Shown here: piece by piece, positions 12,087 through 21,415 of the stretch
Layout of the letters: every line of letters starts with the position of its first letter
Position numbering within the stretch: position 1 is the stretch's first letter
IMG/VR virus record: IMGVR_UViG_3300037156_000069
Coordinates: 1-47,599 of that record
Direction: 5' to 3' (one strand)
DNA: 47,599 nt
Source: a virus
Notes under the pieces: generated by a model
What the model saw: only the letters and a program-made list of their open reading frames with translations
What the model was told of the DNA's origin: nothing
Databases searched by the model: none
Program-made: the position numbers and the translations under genes

Positions 12087-12433
12087 TAGTTTATCCTTTG
12101 TGTCTGACCATTGGATGTGTCAGTTACTTGGCATTTAGTAATATCCGTAATCACTAAATTAGTTCTATTGGGCTCAGTAAACAAACTCACTACACAGTCA
12201 ATATGATTCTGTAAGTCTTTTATCTGTTGACTGCTCTGCTCCGAGCTTAAAGCTTGTTCTTGGAGGAGTTTAGTATTTTGAGATTGTTGTCTTAGAGAGA
12301 AAATTATAAGTACTACGAGCCCGATAACCAAAATGGCAAAGAAAAGAGCTTGTGCAACTCGGAACCGGTTATCTTTTTTCCCTAGGACTCTTATGAGTTC
12401 ATCTTTATCGGGAGTATTACTTAGTTCGTTCAT
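12086..12433 (-). CDS. Single-pass membrane protein with periplasmic coiled coil
   Basis: 115 aa. A charged N-terminus (1-24), a transmembrane helix at 28-47 (ALFFAILVIGLVVLIIFSLR) and a Gln/Ser-rich coiled coil at 48-80, then a short domain with two Cys. The layout resembles an inner-membrane spanin, but no outer-membrane lipoprotein partner is visible. One-base overlap with the next gene (TAATG). Confidence 0.55.
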   Translation of the reverse strand: MNELSNTPDKDELIRVLGKKDNRFRVAQALFFAILVIGLVVLIIFSLRQQSQNTKLLQEQALSSEQSSQQIKDLQNHIDCVVSLFTEPNRTNLVITDITKCQVTDTSNGQTQRIN

Positions 12434-12749
12434 TACTATCTTTCTTCAAAGTCTTGTTAATAGTCGAAGTTAGCGCTTCCACGGCTTTAGTTAAGGTTTT
12501 AAGTTGAGGTGAACCCTGGGCCTTGTCCCATAGTTTTGAATTCTGTTCTTTAAGTAACTTGTTTTCGGTGAGTACGGAAGTCGCCTCTTTTTCAAGCCGT
12601 GCAATCGTTCCATCACGGAGTTGAATCTCGTTGGCTTGGTATTTAATAATCGAGTCGCCACGACTTTTCCCGAAGTATCCGACAACACCACCAGAAGCTC
12701 CAATGATGCCGATTGCATATGCGAGTATTTCAACAGTTGACCCATGCAT
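12417..12749 (-). CDS. Membrane-anchored coiled-coil protein
   Basis: 110 aa. Transmembrane helix at 6-27 (VEILAYAIGIIGASGGVVGY), then a long charged coiled coil (EIQLRDGTIARLEKEATSVL..., KLLKEQNSKLWD). AAGGTC precedes the ATG. It overlaps the next gene by 17 bp. Two adjacent genes with the same helix-plus-coil plan suggest a complex. Function unknown. Confidence 0.55.
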   Translation of the reverse strand: MHGSTVEILAYAIGIIGASGGVVGYFGKSRGDSIIKYQANEIQLRDGTIARLEKEATSVLTENKLLKEQNSKLWDKAQGSPQLKTLTKAVEALTSTINKTLKKDSNERTK

Positions 12750-12758
12750 AAGACCTTA

Positions 12759-12992
12759 TCACTTCGTTCTAACTTTACTGACTTTTTTAGCATATTTCAT
12801 TCTGGCTTTTATATCTTTCTTATGACCTTTAGCGTGGGCTAAATTATAAGCTTTAGACTGAGGGTTTTTAGTTGCTTTAGCAGCTTTCAGGTGGTCGGAT
12901 ACTTTCTTCTTTTCAAGTTTAACAGTAGCTTTAACGTGCTTCTTCGCCATTTTGACGTCAAGCTTTGTTACCGGTAAACGGCCCACTTTCAT
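12759..12992 (-). CDS. Lysine-rich basic protein
   Basis: 77 aa, about one third Lys/Arg (MKVGRLPVTKLDVKMAKKHV..., AKGHKKDIKARMKYAKKVSK). Helical, no hydrophobic core. The ATG overlaps the stop of the preceding basic gene by one base (TAATG). Its late position and charge suggest a nucleic-acid-binding or packaged virion protein. This is inference. Confidence 0.6.
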   Translation of the reverse strand: MKVGRLPVTKLDVKMAKKHVKATVKLEKKKVSDHLKAAKATKNPQSKAYNLAHAKGHKKDIKARMKYAKKVSKVRTK

Positions 12993-13159
12993 TATTTTCT
13001 CTTACGCCCAGCAGCAGCCATTCGAGACATTTTTTTAGCTCCATATTTTTTGCGGCCTACAGCTGCAGCAATTGCAGCTCCTTTTTTACCACCGCCAGCT
13101 GCTTTAGCAACTTTTGCAAATCTTCCACCGCCTCCAAGTTTCATAGATTTTCCAGCCAT
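12992..13159 (-). CDS. Small basic Gly/Ala/Lys protein
   Basis: 55 aa, MAGKSMKLGGGGRFAKVAKA..., ending MAAAGRKRK. Rich in Gly, Ala and Lys. Tightly coupled at both ends (TAAATG upstream, TAATG downstream). It resembles short basic phage proteins encoded among structural genes, perhaps a DNA-condensing minor virion component. No family recognised. Confidence 0.6.
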   Translation of the reverse strand: MAGKSMKLGGGGRFAKVAKAAGGGKKGAAIAAAVGRKKYGAKKMSRMAAAGRKRK

Positions 13160-13243
13160 TTAGAAGCCTCGGTCTGTGTGCTTCCAGGGCTTATTCTTTG
13201 AAGGGTGTTGTGGGATTAAATCGCCGTTGTCTTGTGTTCCCAT
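13160..13243 (-). CDS. Possible 27-aa protein
   Basis: MGTQDNGDLIPQHPSKNKPW then KHTDRGF. It fills exactly the gap between two coupled genes: its ATG touches the upstream stop (TAATATG) and its stop abuts the next ATG. GGGAGC lies ahead. Polar, with no fold predicted by eye. Confidence 0.5.
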   Translation of the reverse strand: MGTQDNGDLIPQHPSKNKPWKHTDRGF

Positions 13244-13244
13244 A

Positions 13245-13427
13245 TTAGTAGCTCCCGCTTCCGCCTTTTAAATTAGAGTTAGCTTGAATTGATTTACCAC
13301 CTTGAGGCTTACCAGCAGGTTTTGGAGTCATGCCCTTTGGGGTAGGGTTAGCTAACTTTGGATTTGATGCTTTTGGACCGCCGTTTTTGTGGATGGGTGT
13401 CATTGCCATCTGATTTCTTCCTTTCAT
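13245..13427 (-). CDS. Small Pro/Lys/Gly-rich protein
   Basis: 60 aa, MKGRNQMAMTPIHKNGGPKA..., ending NLKGGSGSY. Low complexity, basic and disordered. The first ATG (13427) has GAAAG-type sequence upstream; ATG at 13409 (MAMTP...) is the alternative. It overlaps the preceding gene by 80 bp in another frame. A minor virion or DNA-binding role is possible. Confidence 0.5.
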   Translation of the reverse strand: MKGRNQMAMTPIHKNGGPKASNPKLANPTPKGMTPKPAGKPQGGKSIQANSNLKGGSGSY

Positions 13428-13707
13428 CTAATTGTCTTATCTGGGCTACTATAGTCCCAATGTTTCGATTGTAATAGTGATACTCACACATGTCTACCAT
13501 CAGTCCAGTTACTAGACGTTTTCGGGTTGCAGGAGCTTCACAGAATAAACAGCGTGGTCTATCTGGTTGTTCATCGTATTTAACAGTATCAGTAAACTCA
13601 AACTTTTCTAATACTTCAGCTGGAACTCTATCAGATTTTACAAATAAGTTATTCTTGAGATAACGAACTTCACCATCTTTTCTATTAACTTTAGTGTATA
13701 TAACCAT
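13348..13707 (-). CDS. Small zinc-finger-like protein
   Basis: 119 aa. A Cys4/His-type site is visible: RCLFCEAPATRKRL with C52-x2-C55, then MVDMCEYHYY with C73-x2-H76. The C-terminal 35 residues are very basic (RKKSDGNDTHPQKRRSKSIK). It directly follows the large ejection-type protein (stop and start nearly abut). Possible nucleic-acid binding; role unknown. Confidence 0.6.
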   Translation of the reverse strand: MVIYTKVNRKDGEVRYLKNNLFVKSDRVPAEVLEKFEFTDTVKYDEQPDRPRCLFCEAPATRKRLVTGLMVDMCEYHYYNRNIGTIVAQIRQLDERKKSDGNDTHPQKRRSKSIKSKVS

Positions 13708-16700
13708 TTAAGCTCCTTGCTTCTTATTAGTATTAGGCGCGGTTGTTAGAGCAGATACTGGTACTCCATAGGCTGTAGGGTTAGTCTTGATGTCATAATT
13801 GACATTAGAGTTTGCGTTCTTAAAGGTAATCATAGTGCTTCGTAGTAACTGTAGCATATTTGAGTCAAAATATTGAGCGTCTGGAGATTGTGCCCAAGGG
13901 ACTAAAGCTTTAGCAAGCTGTTGATTATATTTAGATATAAGAGTCTGAACCTTAGTTTGGGCCGCCGTAGCAGCGTTAGGGTCAGTAGACTTCCTAGCCT
14001 GAGCTAGAATTGAGGTAGCCTGTTTAAGAACCTTAGAACGACCAGTATCGCCCTGTCCTAAAGCTTCTACGAAGTTAGTATCAGCATTAATCTGTGATTT
14101 AGGTATTCCAGGAGTTGCTTGTAGCTGTTGCAAGTAAGTCTGGGCAGCGATGGGTGAGTACTCGAGACTACCTTGAGGCGTGGCATTAAAACCAACAGTA
14201 TTAGCTATAGCTGCACCAACAGACTGATTTCCTGTCCCTGTCTGTTCAGCTTGAGCCAAAGGAATTGGCAAAACCCCGCTAGCTACATTAGCTAACGTGC
14301 TACTAAGAGGAATAGGACGGCCAAAATAGTCTTTGCCATAAATTGCATTACCTGAATAGTTTTTATTAGCGCCCAGTTCAATAGCTTTACTTGGGGCAAA
14401 GGCTAAGTGAGAATTAGCAAAGTTCTCTGCTCCTGTTAAGACTCCTTTACCTTTCTGTGCTCCAGTAATAGTTTGTTCTATAGGTTTTACTACGTTAGAT
14501 ATTTGAGTAGCCGGTAGTCCGACTCGATAGCCTCCAATATTAAAACTAGGGTTTACGACCTTATTCATAATATCTAGAGCTATTTGTTTAGGTGTTTGAT
14601 TTTTAAAGTCTCCACCAGCAGCAGCTCCTAATGTAGCCAACCCGCCAAATAATAAAGCTTTCCCAAAGACTGCTTGACGAGCTAGAGCACCTTCTGGACC
14701 TCCTTTAGATATAGCATCTACTAAAGTACGTATTTGACCTTCTTGATAACTGGCTGCAAGTACAACTCGAGCTGCCCTTTGAAATTGTTTAGGAGTTAAG
14801 CCTTGAATATCACGATTTATGCTACCATAGTTTTGATTAATCTCTTTAGCAATCTTAATGCCTTGTTCTCTATCTGCTGCGTTTCCAAAGATGTCTAGAC
14901 CTTGAGTCTTTTGTTTAAAAGTTTCAAGCATCATAGTGGGGATTTGGCGTTCAAAAATAGCTTGGTGAACTTGTTTAAGAATAGGTAAGCTAGCTATCTT
15001 GCCAGCTGCACCTGTATCGCCCGGCTTACCAATATCAGCTGAAGTATTGCTATATTTTAAGCCTGTGGCATCAGCAGCATTAATAACACTATGGTTAGCG
15101 TCAAATGTACCTTCTTGAGCCGCAGTATCAAGATAGTTCTTGGTAGCAGTATCACTAAAAGTATTAGCTATTACTCGTCCAGTAGCAGCAGGATTAGTAA
15201 ATAATTTACCACTAGTCATTTGTTGGCCGACAAATATACCGCCCGTGTTAGTACTGTGGAATAGTCCACCACCTAGTTCTAGGTTCTTACCAGCAGCGTT
15301 AATAGAGTCATACTTGCCCATTGCTCCGTTAGCTGGAGTAGCCATAGCTCGTTCGTTAATCTTACTAGCTATCTCACTAGGCATAAATATCTTATCCCCA
15401 TTAGGAATAAGGAGTTGCTGATAGCCAGTAGGTATTTGGCCTTGGTTAATAATCTTAACTTGACCTGGATAGGCATTCTCCAATCCCTTGGCTAATGCTA
15501 ATTGTGACTGGTCGTGGGCACGATTGTTGATGTCAGATTGTAAATCTTGAAGAGCATTATCGTACCTCGGCGCTTCACCGTTCGCCAGAGCTTCTTGATG
15601 AGTATTATATTGTCGACTTTTAGTATAAGCTGCGTTTTCTGGTAACGAGGCATTAGGAGTTTGCCCATTGGCAATATCCTCTGGGGCTGCGTATGGTGTT
15701 CTAAGACCATAATTCTGACGATAGGGAATCGGCTGCCCTAACTCAGCTCCAGCAGCTTGTGTGTAGTCGTTGTAGTCTTTAAGCGAACTTACTACTTTAG
15801 CAAATTGAGCTTTATCGTTTGCTTGAGCAATAATATCTCCCGGTTGATTACCTTTAAGTTCTCGAACCAAAGCTAGGTCATGGTCATCAAGTTGTTGCAT
15901 TGCTTCAAGCGCTGGCCTGCCTGCTTGAACCAAAGTGTTATTGGCGTATTGGCCGTTAAGAACAGCAGCATCTTTAGTAGTAGCCTCAGGGAAAGTAGCC
16001 TTACTAGTCTGAGGATTAAGTGAGGCATTTATCTTGCTTCGGTCTAGACTACCTTCAGTGCCAGATTGATTTATTAAATCATTTAGTTGGCCTTGTGCCT
16101 CTCCATAACCCGAACCAGTAGTCTCCATGTAATGATTCAAAGCTTCATCGGTCGTGCCACCTTGGTTAAGAATATCGTGCATACCTATTACAGCCCCAAG
16201 TTTACTAACATGGGCTGCTTGAGCAGTCTCTTCGCCTTCTTTAGTGGGAGCATTCATAAAGTTGGGTTGTTCAACCGGAGGAGCGGTTGCATTTAAAGAA
16301 GCTTGTTCGGAAGTAGGTTTTTCTGGAGTTGGTGGAGAATTGCCCCCTTGTTCGGCCAACATACCCCCTTTATTTCGGTAATTATTAAGTGCTTCATTTA
16401 ATGTTTGAGTTTTATCTTCAAGACTCATTCCCTTAGTTTGTTCATCAAATTGTTTTAATAATTGTGGTTGATTATTACGTTGAGCTATACCAACTAATTC
16501 AGTTCTAGCGTCATGGTAGTCGTCCATTGGAGTGCGTGGAACATCAGGGTTTATAGAATTATCTAGGGCATCTTTTATTGGAATATTATTATTTTCTACT
16601 TGCCCAATTATTTCTGCAGCTAAATCTCCAGCCTTATTCGGCATATCAGCCGCTTGCATAACAAATTCATTATAGAACTTATTGTCATTACCATAAGAAC

Positions 16701-17700
16701 TTCTGTTTTTTCCAAACTCATTAAGGATATCCTGATTAGACAATGGAGTAGATGCAGCAGTTAGATTGGGTTGTGCAGTAGCAGCTTGAGCTGAGACTTG
16801 AGCAGGAGTATTAACATCACTGGTTGGAGTAGTTGGAGTAATGGGTAATTGGTCTACTGGAGAAGCACTCCCCTGCTGGCCTGGTGTCGCTGTATTTAAA
16901 TCATTAACTGGGGTGGGGGGAGTTATATCTGCCGGGGCAGGGGAGGGGAGGTTGGGTATTGCTGGGGCTATCTTATTGTTAACTGATTGGTCTATTTGAT
17001 TCTTAATAGTATTGGCATCACTATCGGAAGCTATTGACGGGGCAAGTTGTTTAGCAACTATAGGTCCCGTGATTGGCTCTAGGGTTTTCTGGACAACCTT
17101 TTGGCTATCAGTTGTTGCTAGTTTCTGTAAGTCAGCATCACTTAATTGGTCAGAAGGGTTCCCGGCTGCCATCACTGGTTTAACTGCACCTTGAAGCGCT
17201 GCTGCGCCACCACCAAGAACTCCACCCGTAGCTGCACCAAAACCAGCTCCTTGTACAAAATCCATAGCTAAGTTACTAGGAGTAGCTTTTTGTCCGTTAC
17301 CAACTGCTTGAGCGACATTTGATGGTGCATTAATAGCTGCACCTTCTACTGCTCCCTTTACAGCTCCACCGACTATTTTCCCTCCAGCTTGCGTAGCTGC
17401 ATCAATGAATGGACTGGCTAAATCTGCTGCAGGCCCTGCAATTCCTGGGGCCAATGCAGCCACTCCTACTTGAGCCACGTCTCCTCCTAATTGAGCATTT
17501 TTACCAGTTGCTTGACTAAAGTTTAAAGCAGCATTAGTGACAGGATTGCCTCCCATGTTCTGCTGGATGGTCTGGTCTTGTCTTCCAGCTAAACGATTAC
17601 CGAGATTAGCAAATTCATTAGAATAGTTTTCAGCAGTTTGAATCGGTAATCTAGCTATTCCTTCTACTCCATGGATAAAATCCATTACTAAATTAGGCAT
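13708..17700 (-). CDS. Very large internal virion (ejection-type) protein
   Basis: 1330 aa, the largest gene. Gly/Ala-rich hydrophobic stretches near residues 65-185 could insert in a membrane. A Pro/Thr/Gln linker covers about 230-320, then long helical, Gln/Asn-rich regions, another hydrophobic segment near 1005-1022 (ALLFGGLATLGAAAGG), and a polar C-terminus. There is no lytic transglycosylase or protease motif I can recognise. The size, the Ala/Gln composition and the position after two smaller Ala/Gln-rich genes match podovirus internal or DNA-injection proteins (T7 gp14-16, P22 gp7/16/20 by role). A tape measure seems less likely because no tail-tube genes exist. Confidence 0.65.
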   Translation of the reverse strand: MPNLVMDFIHGVEGIARLPIQTAENYSNEFANLGNRLAGRQDQTIQQNMGGNPVTNAALNFSQATGKNAQLGGDVAQVGVAALAPGIAGPAADLASPFIDAATQAGGKIVGGAVKGAVEGAAINAPSNVAQAVGNGQKATPSNLAMDFVQGAGFGAATGGVLGGGAAALQGAVKPVMAAGNPSDQLSDADLQKLATTDSQKVVQKTLEPITGPIVAKQLAPSIASDSDANTIKNQIDQSVNNKIAPAIPNLPSPAPADITPPTPVNDLNTATPGQQGSASPVDQLPITPTTPTSDVNTPAQVSAQAATAQPNLTAASTPLSNQDILNEFGKNRSSYGNDNKFYNEFVMQAADMPNKAGDLAAEIIGQVENNNIPIKDALDNSINPDVPRTPMDDYHDARTELVGIAQRNNQPQLLKQFDEQTKGMSLEDKTQTLNEALNNYRNKGGMLAEQGGNSPPTPEKPTSEQASLNATAPPVEQPNFMNAPTKEGEETAQAAHVSKLGAVIGMHDILNQGGTTDEALNHYMETTGSGYGEAQGQLNDLINQSGTEGSLDRSKINASLNPQTSKATFPEATTKDAAVLNGQYANNTLVQAGRPALEAMQQLDDHDLALVRELKGNQPGDIIAQANDKAQFAKVVSSLKDYNDYTQAAGAELGQPIPYRQNYGLRTPYAAPEDIANGQTPNASLPENAAYTKSRQYNTHQEALANGEAPRYDNALQDLQSDINNRAHDQSQLALAKGLENAYPGQVKIINQGQIPTGYQQLLIPNGDKIFMPSEIASKINERAMATPANGAMGKYDSINAAGKNLELGGGLFHSTNTGGIFVGQQMTSGKLFTNPAATGRVIANTFSDTATKNYLDTAAQEGTFDANHSVINAADATGLKYSNTSADIGKPGDTGAAGKIASLPILKQVHQAIFERQIPTMMLETFKQKTQGLDIFGNAADREQGIKIAKEINQNYGSINRDIQGLTPKQFQRAARVVLAASYQEGQIRTLVDAISKGGPEGALARQAVFGKALLFGGLATLGAAAGGDFKNQTPKQIALDIMNKVVNPSFNIGGYRVGLPATQISNVVKPIEQTITGAQKGKGVLTGAENFANSHLAFAPSKAIELGANKNYSGNAIYGKDYFGRPIPLSSTLANVASGVLPIPLAQAEQTGTGNQSVGAAIANTVGFNATPQGSLEYSPIAAQTYLQQLQATPGIPKSQINADTNFVEALGQGDTGRSKVLKQATSILAQARKSTDPNAATAAQTKVQTLISKYNQQLAKALVPWAQSPDAQYFDSNMLQLLRSTMITFKNANSNVNYDIKTNPTAYGVPVSALTTAPNTNKKQGA

Positions 17701-17701
17701 T

Positions 17702-18577
17702 TTAACCCCCTGCTGTTTGCTGAGATTGTAAACCGCTTAATAGACTAGATAGACTAGTATTGCCGCTACCTAATAAATTAGAAGTAATTGGATTAGGACT
17801 CGTTAGACTGGGATAGGCCTGAAGTTCGTAATATGGGGAACTAGCCATGGGGCTGTTTTGAGAGGCAAGAGTAGAGTTGATTCCAGACTGAGCTAGTGAG
17901 TTTTGATTACCTTGAGGTTGTCCGAAATACTGTCCATATTGCTGCATAAATGCAGACTGAAGTTGACCAAGTTCCATATTCTTTAAGCCAGGGTTGGCAG
18001 CTTGGAATTCTCCAACAGCAATCTTAGCTTGTTCGTCTCCATTCTGAGCGGCGATTTGGTCTTGAGCATAAGTCTGGAAGTTATTATAAGCAGTTATAAA
18101 TTGTTGAGAAGCTTTATCAGTAGCACCAGCTTTTTGAAGTGCTTGAGCTGGATTATCTCCAGTGAGGGCAGCATAAGTACCAATATCTACCTTATCTCCA
18201 ACAGAATTTAGAATTGTAACTGACCCGTCTGGATTCTTAGTAAAGTTATATTTGGTTGGGTCAAGAGCATTTTGTTGATTCTGAATTTTAATTAGATTTT
18301 GAGCTTTCTGGGCTTCAAACTGCTGTTGAGCGACTTGACCCATAGCTTGGCCTGCACCTGCAATAGCTGCTGTTTGACGAGGAATATTGTAGTAGTCTCC
18401 GATTTTAGCAATAGTACCTGCTGTATCAAAGTTAGGAGTTCCAACAGCTGCTGGAGCTGGGGCTACTGCTGGGGCGGCTGGTTGGGCTGCGGCACTTGGT
18501 GCAGCAATTGGGCCTACAGCAGCTACACCTTGTGGCGTACTAGTAGTTGCTTGGGGGGTTACTTGTATGGGTGGCAT
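17702..18577 (-). CDS. Ala/Pro/Gln-rich internal virion protein
   Basis: 291 aa. An Ala/Pro-rich disordered N-terminus (residues 1-50), a helical middle (QTAAIAGAGQAMGQVAQQQF) and a Ser/Asn/Leu-rich C-terminus ending LQSQQTAGG. One-base spacing to the 1330-aa gene. Composition resembles ejection proteins of podoviruses. No motif. Confidence 0.6.
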   Translation of the reverse strand: MPPIQVTPQATTSTPQGVAAVGPIAAPSAAAQPAAPAVAPAPAAVGTPNFDTAGTIAKIGDYYNIPRQTAAIAGAGQAMGQVAQQQFEAQKAQNLIKIQNQQNALDPTKYNFTKNPDGSVTILNSVGDKVDIGTYAALTGDNPAQALQKAGATDKASQQFITAYNNFQTYAQDQIAAQNGDEQAKIAVGEFQAANPGLKNMELGQLQSAFMQQYGQYFGQPQGNQNSLAQSGINSTLASQNSPMASSPYYELQAYPSLTSPNPITSNLLGSGNTSLSSLLSGLQSQQTAGG

Positions 18578-18585
18578 ATTATCTC

Positions 18586-19674
18586 CTAAACAGACGCTCC
18601 ATAAGCGTTTAAGTAATCACTTTGGGCAGGTGCACTCGGTAGAGACATACTTGGGTTAAGCACATTACTGTAAGCCGATTCACCAGCTGCGTAGTTCTTG
18701 CCACCACCACCAGTAAGGGCTTGAAGCTGTTGTTGTACAAGCTGTGCTTCAACTTGCTGGGTTTGAGCCGTAACAGCTTGCTGCCGTGAAGCGGCAAGGG
18801 CTTGCTGGTACTGGGAATCATTATAACTTGCCTGGCGTAGATAGTCATTAAGGTTAAAGTTAGTCTGGGCTTCCTGTTGGCCTTCAGCAGTAGTTGCATA
18901 TTGGCTAGACTGGGCAAGTTGGGCGAAGGTATCTTGAGTAGAAAGGTTAGAAGTATCACGCTGATACTGGAATTGGCCCTGCTGCTGGGCATCAGCTACT
19001 ACTTTAGCGTTAGCTGCATCCCATAGTTGTTGCTGGCCAATACCAGAAGCTCCTAAATTACCACTACCAATAGATTGATTAATAGATTGAAGCTTCTGGT
19101 TTTGAGCCATTCCTGAGTTAAGCTGATAGTTTTGGCCTTCAGCGTTTATATTGCCTTGAGTGAGTGCGTTAGTACTAGCAGCAGCTTGTTGGGATAGTTT
19201 GTTTTGGGCAAGAGTATTGCCAAGAGCCGATTGTTCTTGTCCTAAGTTAAGAGTGTTTTGAGATTGGGCTGCTTGCTGGTTAGCTGCTAGTTCCTGGTTG
19301 TATTCGTTTAGATATTGGGTATATAGAGGGTTAACAGTGTTTTGGGCTTGGGATTGGGCTTGGGCGTTTAAAGCGTTTAGGTTAAGACTTGGAGCAACTC
19401 CTGGAGCATTTGCTTCTTCTTCAGCTTGAATAGATTTGAGCAGAGATGCAATTGTAGCACTCTCGTTGTTAGTCTGAGCTATGCTTGAGTTAATAGAGCT
19501 TTGGTTTTGTGCTACTTGGGGGGTGAGATTAGCATTTCCGCCAATTCCACCGACTGCTACACTCTGAGAACTAGAAGCTGGCTGGATTAAAGAGCTACCA
19601 GCTGCCGGTTGAATAGCACTAGAACCCGCTACATTTCCGGTAAGTACTGAAGAGCCAGCTGCGTTATTTTGCAT
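18586..19674 (-). CDS. Gln/Asn/Ala-rich internal virion protein
   Basis: 362 aa, dominated by Gln, Asn, Ser and Ala, with predicted long coiled coils in residues 60-310. The N-terminal 40 residues repeat AAGSS-type motifs (AAGSSVLTGN, AAGSSLIQPA). It is the first of three consecutive large proteins of this type, the usual arrangement for podovirus ejection proteins. No Shine-Dalgarno site is clear. Function is by position and composition. Confidence 0.6.
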   Translation of the reverse strand: MQNNAAGSSVLTGNVAGSSAIQPAAGSSLIQPASSSQSVAVGGIGGNANLTPQVAQNQSSINSSIAQTNNESATIASLLKSIQAEEEANAPGVAPSLNLNALNAQAQSQAQNTVNPLYTQYLNEYNQELAANQQAAQSQNTLNLGQEQSALGNTLAQNKLSQQAAASTNALTQGNINAEGQNYQLNSGMAQNQKLQSINQSIGSGNLGASGIGQQQLWDAANAKVVADAQQQGQFQYQRDTSNLSTQDTFAQLAQSSQYATTAEGQQEAQTNFNLNDYLRQASYNDSQYQQALAASRQQAVTAQTQQVEAQLVQQQLQALTGGGGKNYAAGESAYSNVLNPSMSLPSAPAQSDYLNAYGASV

Positions 19675-19713
19675 ATCTAAATTATTAAGTACTTATAGGG
19701 TACATTGCAATCA

Positions 19714-20226
19714 TCAGTTAAGGGTTATCGTTTGGACTTGAGGATTATTACAAATTAGATATTTGATTTGAACTTTATAATCAGGCGCTACTGAAGTATA
19801 ACTACCGCTCCCCCCACCAAAAGATTCAACAGTATGATTAAAAGTGAGAGTAGTTGAGTTAACAGTATATCCAATAAAGTCCACGCTGTTACCACCTTCC
19901 CCTAGAAGAACTTGGCCTATGCCATAAGTGTTGGCAAATGTGCTAGGATTAATACTAGGGTTGATAGGTATTAGATAAAATGTTGTATAAACTTGAGGGA
20001 CATAGCTAAGATTATGATTTATAACAGCTAGTTGTTCTGAGTCGGTCGTAATAGTAGATAAATCAATACTAAAGCCAGTTCCAGCTTCTAAAGTAATCAA
20101 ATTAAATAATGGAGCTGGATTATTTAAATCAATCTGTAGTCTATTCTGGGTAGTCGTATAAGTTGGATTATGAACCGCGTCCCCATTGGTATTAGCAAAG
20201 TTCATTCCATAAGCTATATCAGTCAC
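19714..20226 (-). CDS. Virion protein with HNL-Y-P motif
   Basis: 170 aa from a GTG at 20226. Beta-rich (LITLEAGTGFSIDLSTITTD, LSYVPQVYTTFYLIPINPSI). It shares HNL[SG]Y[VL]P with the next gene upstream (HNLGYLPAFDYEI), so the two are probably distant paralogues. It lies between the hub-type and ejection-type genes; a small tail or fibre-associated role is likely. Confidence 0.55.
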   Translation of the reverse strand: MTDIAYGMNFANTNGDAVHNPTYTTTQNRLQIDLNNPAPLFNLITLEAGTGFSIDLSTITTDSEQLAVINHNLSYVPQVYTTFYLIPINPSINPSTFANTYGIGQVLLGEGGNSVDFIGYTVNSTTLTFNHTVESFGGGSGSYTSVAPDYKVQIKYLICNNPQVQTITLN

Positions 20227-21053
20227 TGTATAAGTCCTATAGGGTCTTTTAAAAGAATATAAGTAAAACTACCGATAAGATTAGATTGCACACCATTAAC
20301 AGTAATCGTGGTGGAAGATATCGTACCACGGCCTCCCTGGAAGCTTAGTGAACCTACCAAAGAGTTACCAATGGATATGTTAGCGGTGTTATAGCCATTT
20401 GGAAAATATTGCGCTAAAAGATAAATTGGGTTATTAGGATAATTGTAATTAATACTGATAGAACCATTTGAAGTAGCTACTGTGCCATTTTGAAGAATGT
20501 TTAAGGGTTTAAGTCTTGTGCTAAAGTTATATTCTGCCACAGGTAATTCTCCAATCAAAGGTGCCGCGAGTGTAGGATTAACAAACTCTACCCCGTAATT
20601 AGAAGTAGTTGGATTGTTAGTTGATACTGCTTGAATTGTAGGAGCTTGGAAATAGGTAGTAATATCTAAAGCGTAGACCTGAACAGTAATTGTTATAGTC
20701 AGAGTTAAAGAAGTTAGAAAAGACCCAATTTGGGGAACTAAATAAACATTGTTACTATCTGATACTACTAGAATATTATTAGCTAATGCGCTTCCATCCG
20801 AAATACTTATAGAGTTAATCTCATAGTCAAACGCTGGCAAATAGCCTAGGTTATGAGAATACAAAACAAAATATTGTGTTGTAAACCCTAAGTTTCCTCC
20901 TGTAGCATTAGTAGAAAGAGTTACTGTAGTATTGAATACATTACTGCCAAATATATCTAAAGTTTTCCAGCGAGTATCTAGAACCTTTTGGTCATCAGAT
21001 GCTTGGCTGACCGGTATACCCTGCTGACTGATTTCTGCGCCATACTCATCCAT
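20223..21053 (-). CDS. Beta-rich virion protein, paralogue of the next gene
   Basis: 276 aa. Residues 30-130 include FTTQYFVLYSHNLGYLPAFD and beta-strand patterns; residues 170-276 are Asn/Ser-rich beta. The GTGA overlap with the following gene and the shared HNL-Y-P motif imply duplication. Probable minor tail protein. Confidence 0.55.
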   Translation of the reverse strand: MDEYGAEISQQGIPVSQASDDQKVLDTRWKTLDIFGSNVFNTTVTLSTNATGGNLGFTTQYFVLYSHNLGYLPAFDYEINSISISDGSALANNILVVSDSNNVYLVPQIGSFLTSLTLTITITVQVYALDITTYFQAPTIQAVSTNNPTTSNYGVEFVNPTLAAPLIGELPVAEYNFSTRLKPLNILQNGTVATSNGSISINYNYPNNPIYLLAQYFPNGYNTANISIGNSLVGSLSFQGGRGTISSTTITVNGVQSNLIGSFTYILLKDPIGLIQ

Positions 21054-21414
21054 TTAGATTCCCCAGTATACCAACTGTATTACCATTTTGGTCAAGTATA
21101 GAAATTGCTCCATTAATACCGTCAATAACTATACTACCCGCACTTCCGCCACCACTACCATTCGTACTGCCACCACCTACAGTTATAGCACCACCCACAG
21201 AACCACTAACTTGTGTAGCATCATAATTAGTAGGAGTAGCTGTAGTTTGCATTTGACCAATCGGTAAAGTCCCTAGGGTAGTATAGTAACTGCCAAGAGT
21301 AGATTGCCAAGACACTTCATCTATAGAACGGCTCATAAAACCATCCATACCAGAACCTGACTGATAATCGTAATCATTGCTAGCAGCACTACCCCCTTGT
21401 AAATCAAATGCCAT
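21046..21414 (-). CDS. Small Gly/Ser-rich virion protein
   Basis: 122 aa. The middle (residues 60-95) is a Gly/Ser-rich linker, followed by VIDGINGAISILDQNGNTVG, a motif seen in phage tail-fibre and trimerisation segments (ISI-D-NGN-V). It overlaps the next gene by 8 bp. Likely a small tail-tip or fibre-attachment protein. Confidence 0.6.
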   Translation of the reverse strand: MAFDLQGGSAASNDYDYQSGSGMDGFMSRSIDEVSWQSTLGSYYTTLGTLPIGQMQTTATPTNYDATQVSGSVGGAITVGGGSTNGSGGGSAGSIVIDGINGAISILDQNGNTVGILGNLNG

Positions 21415-21415
21415 T

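Noticed and set aside
13708-17700. Tape-measure protein
   Set aside because: No tail tube, assembly chaperone or frameshift genes are present, and two similar Ala/Gln-rich genes adjoin it, which fits ejection proteins better.
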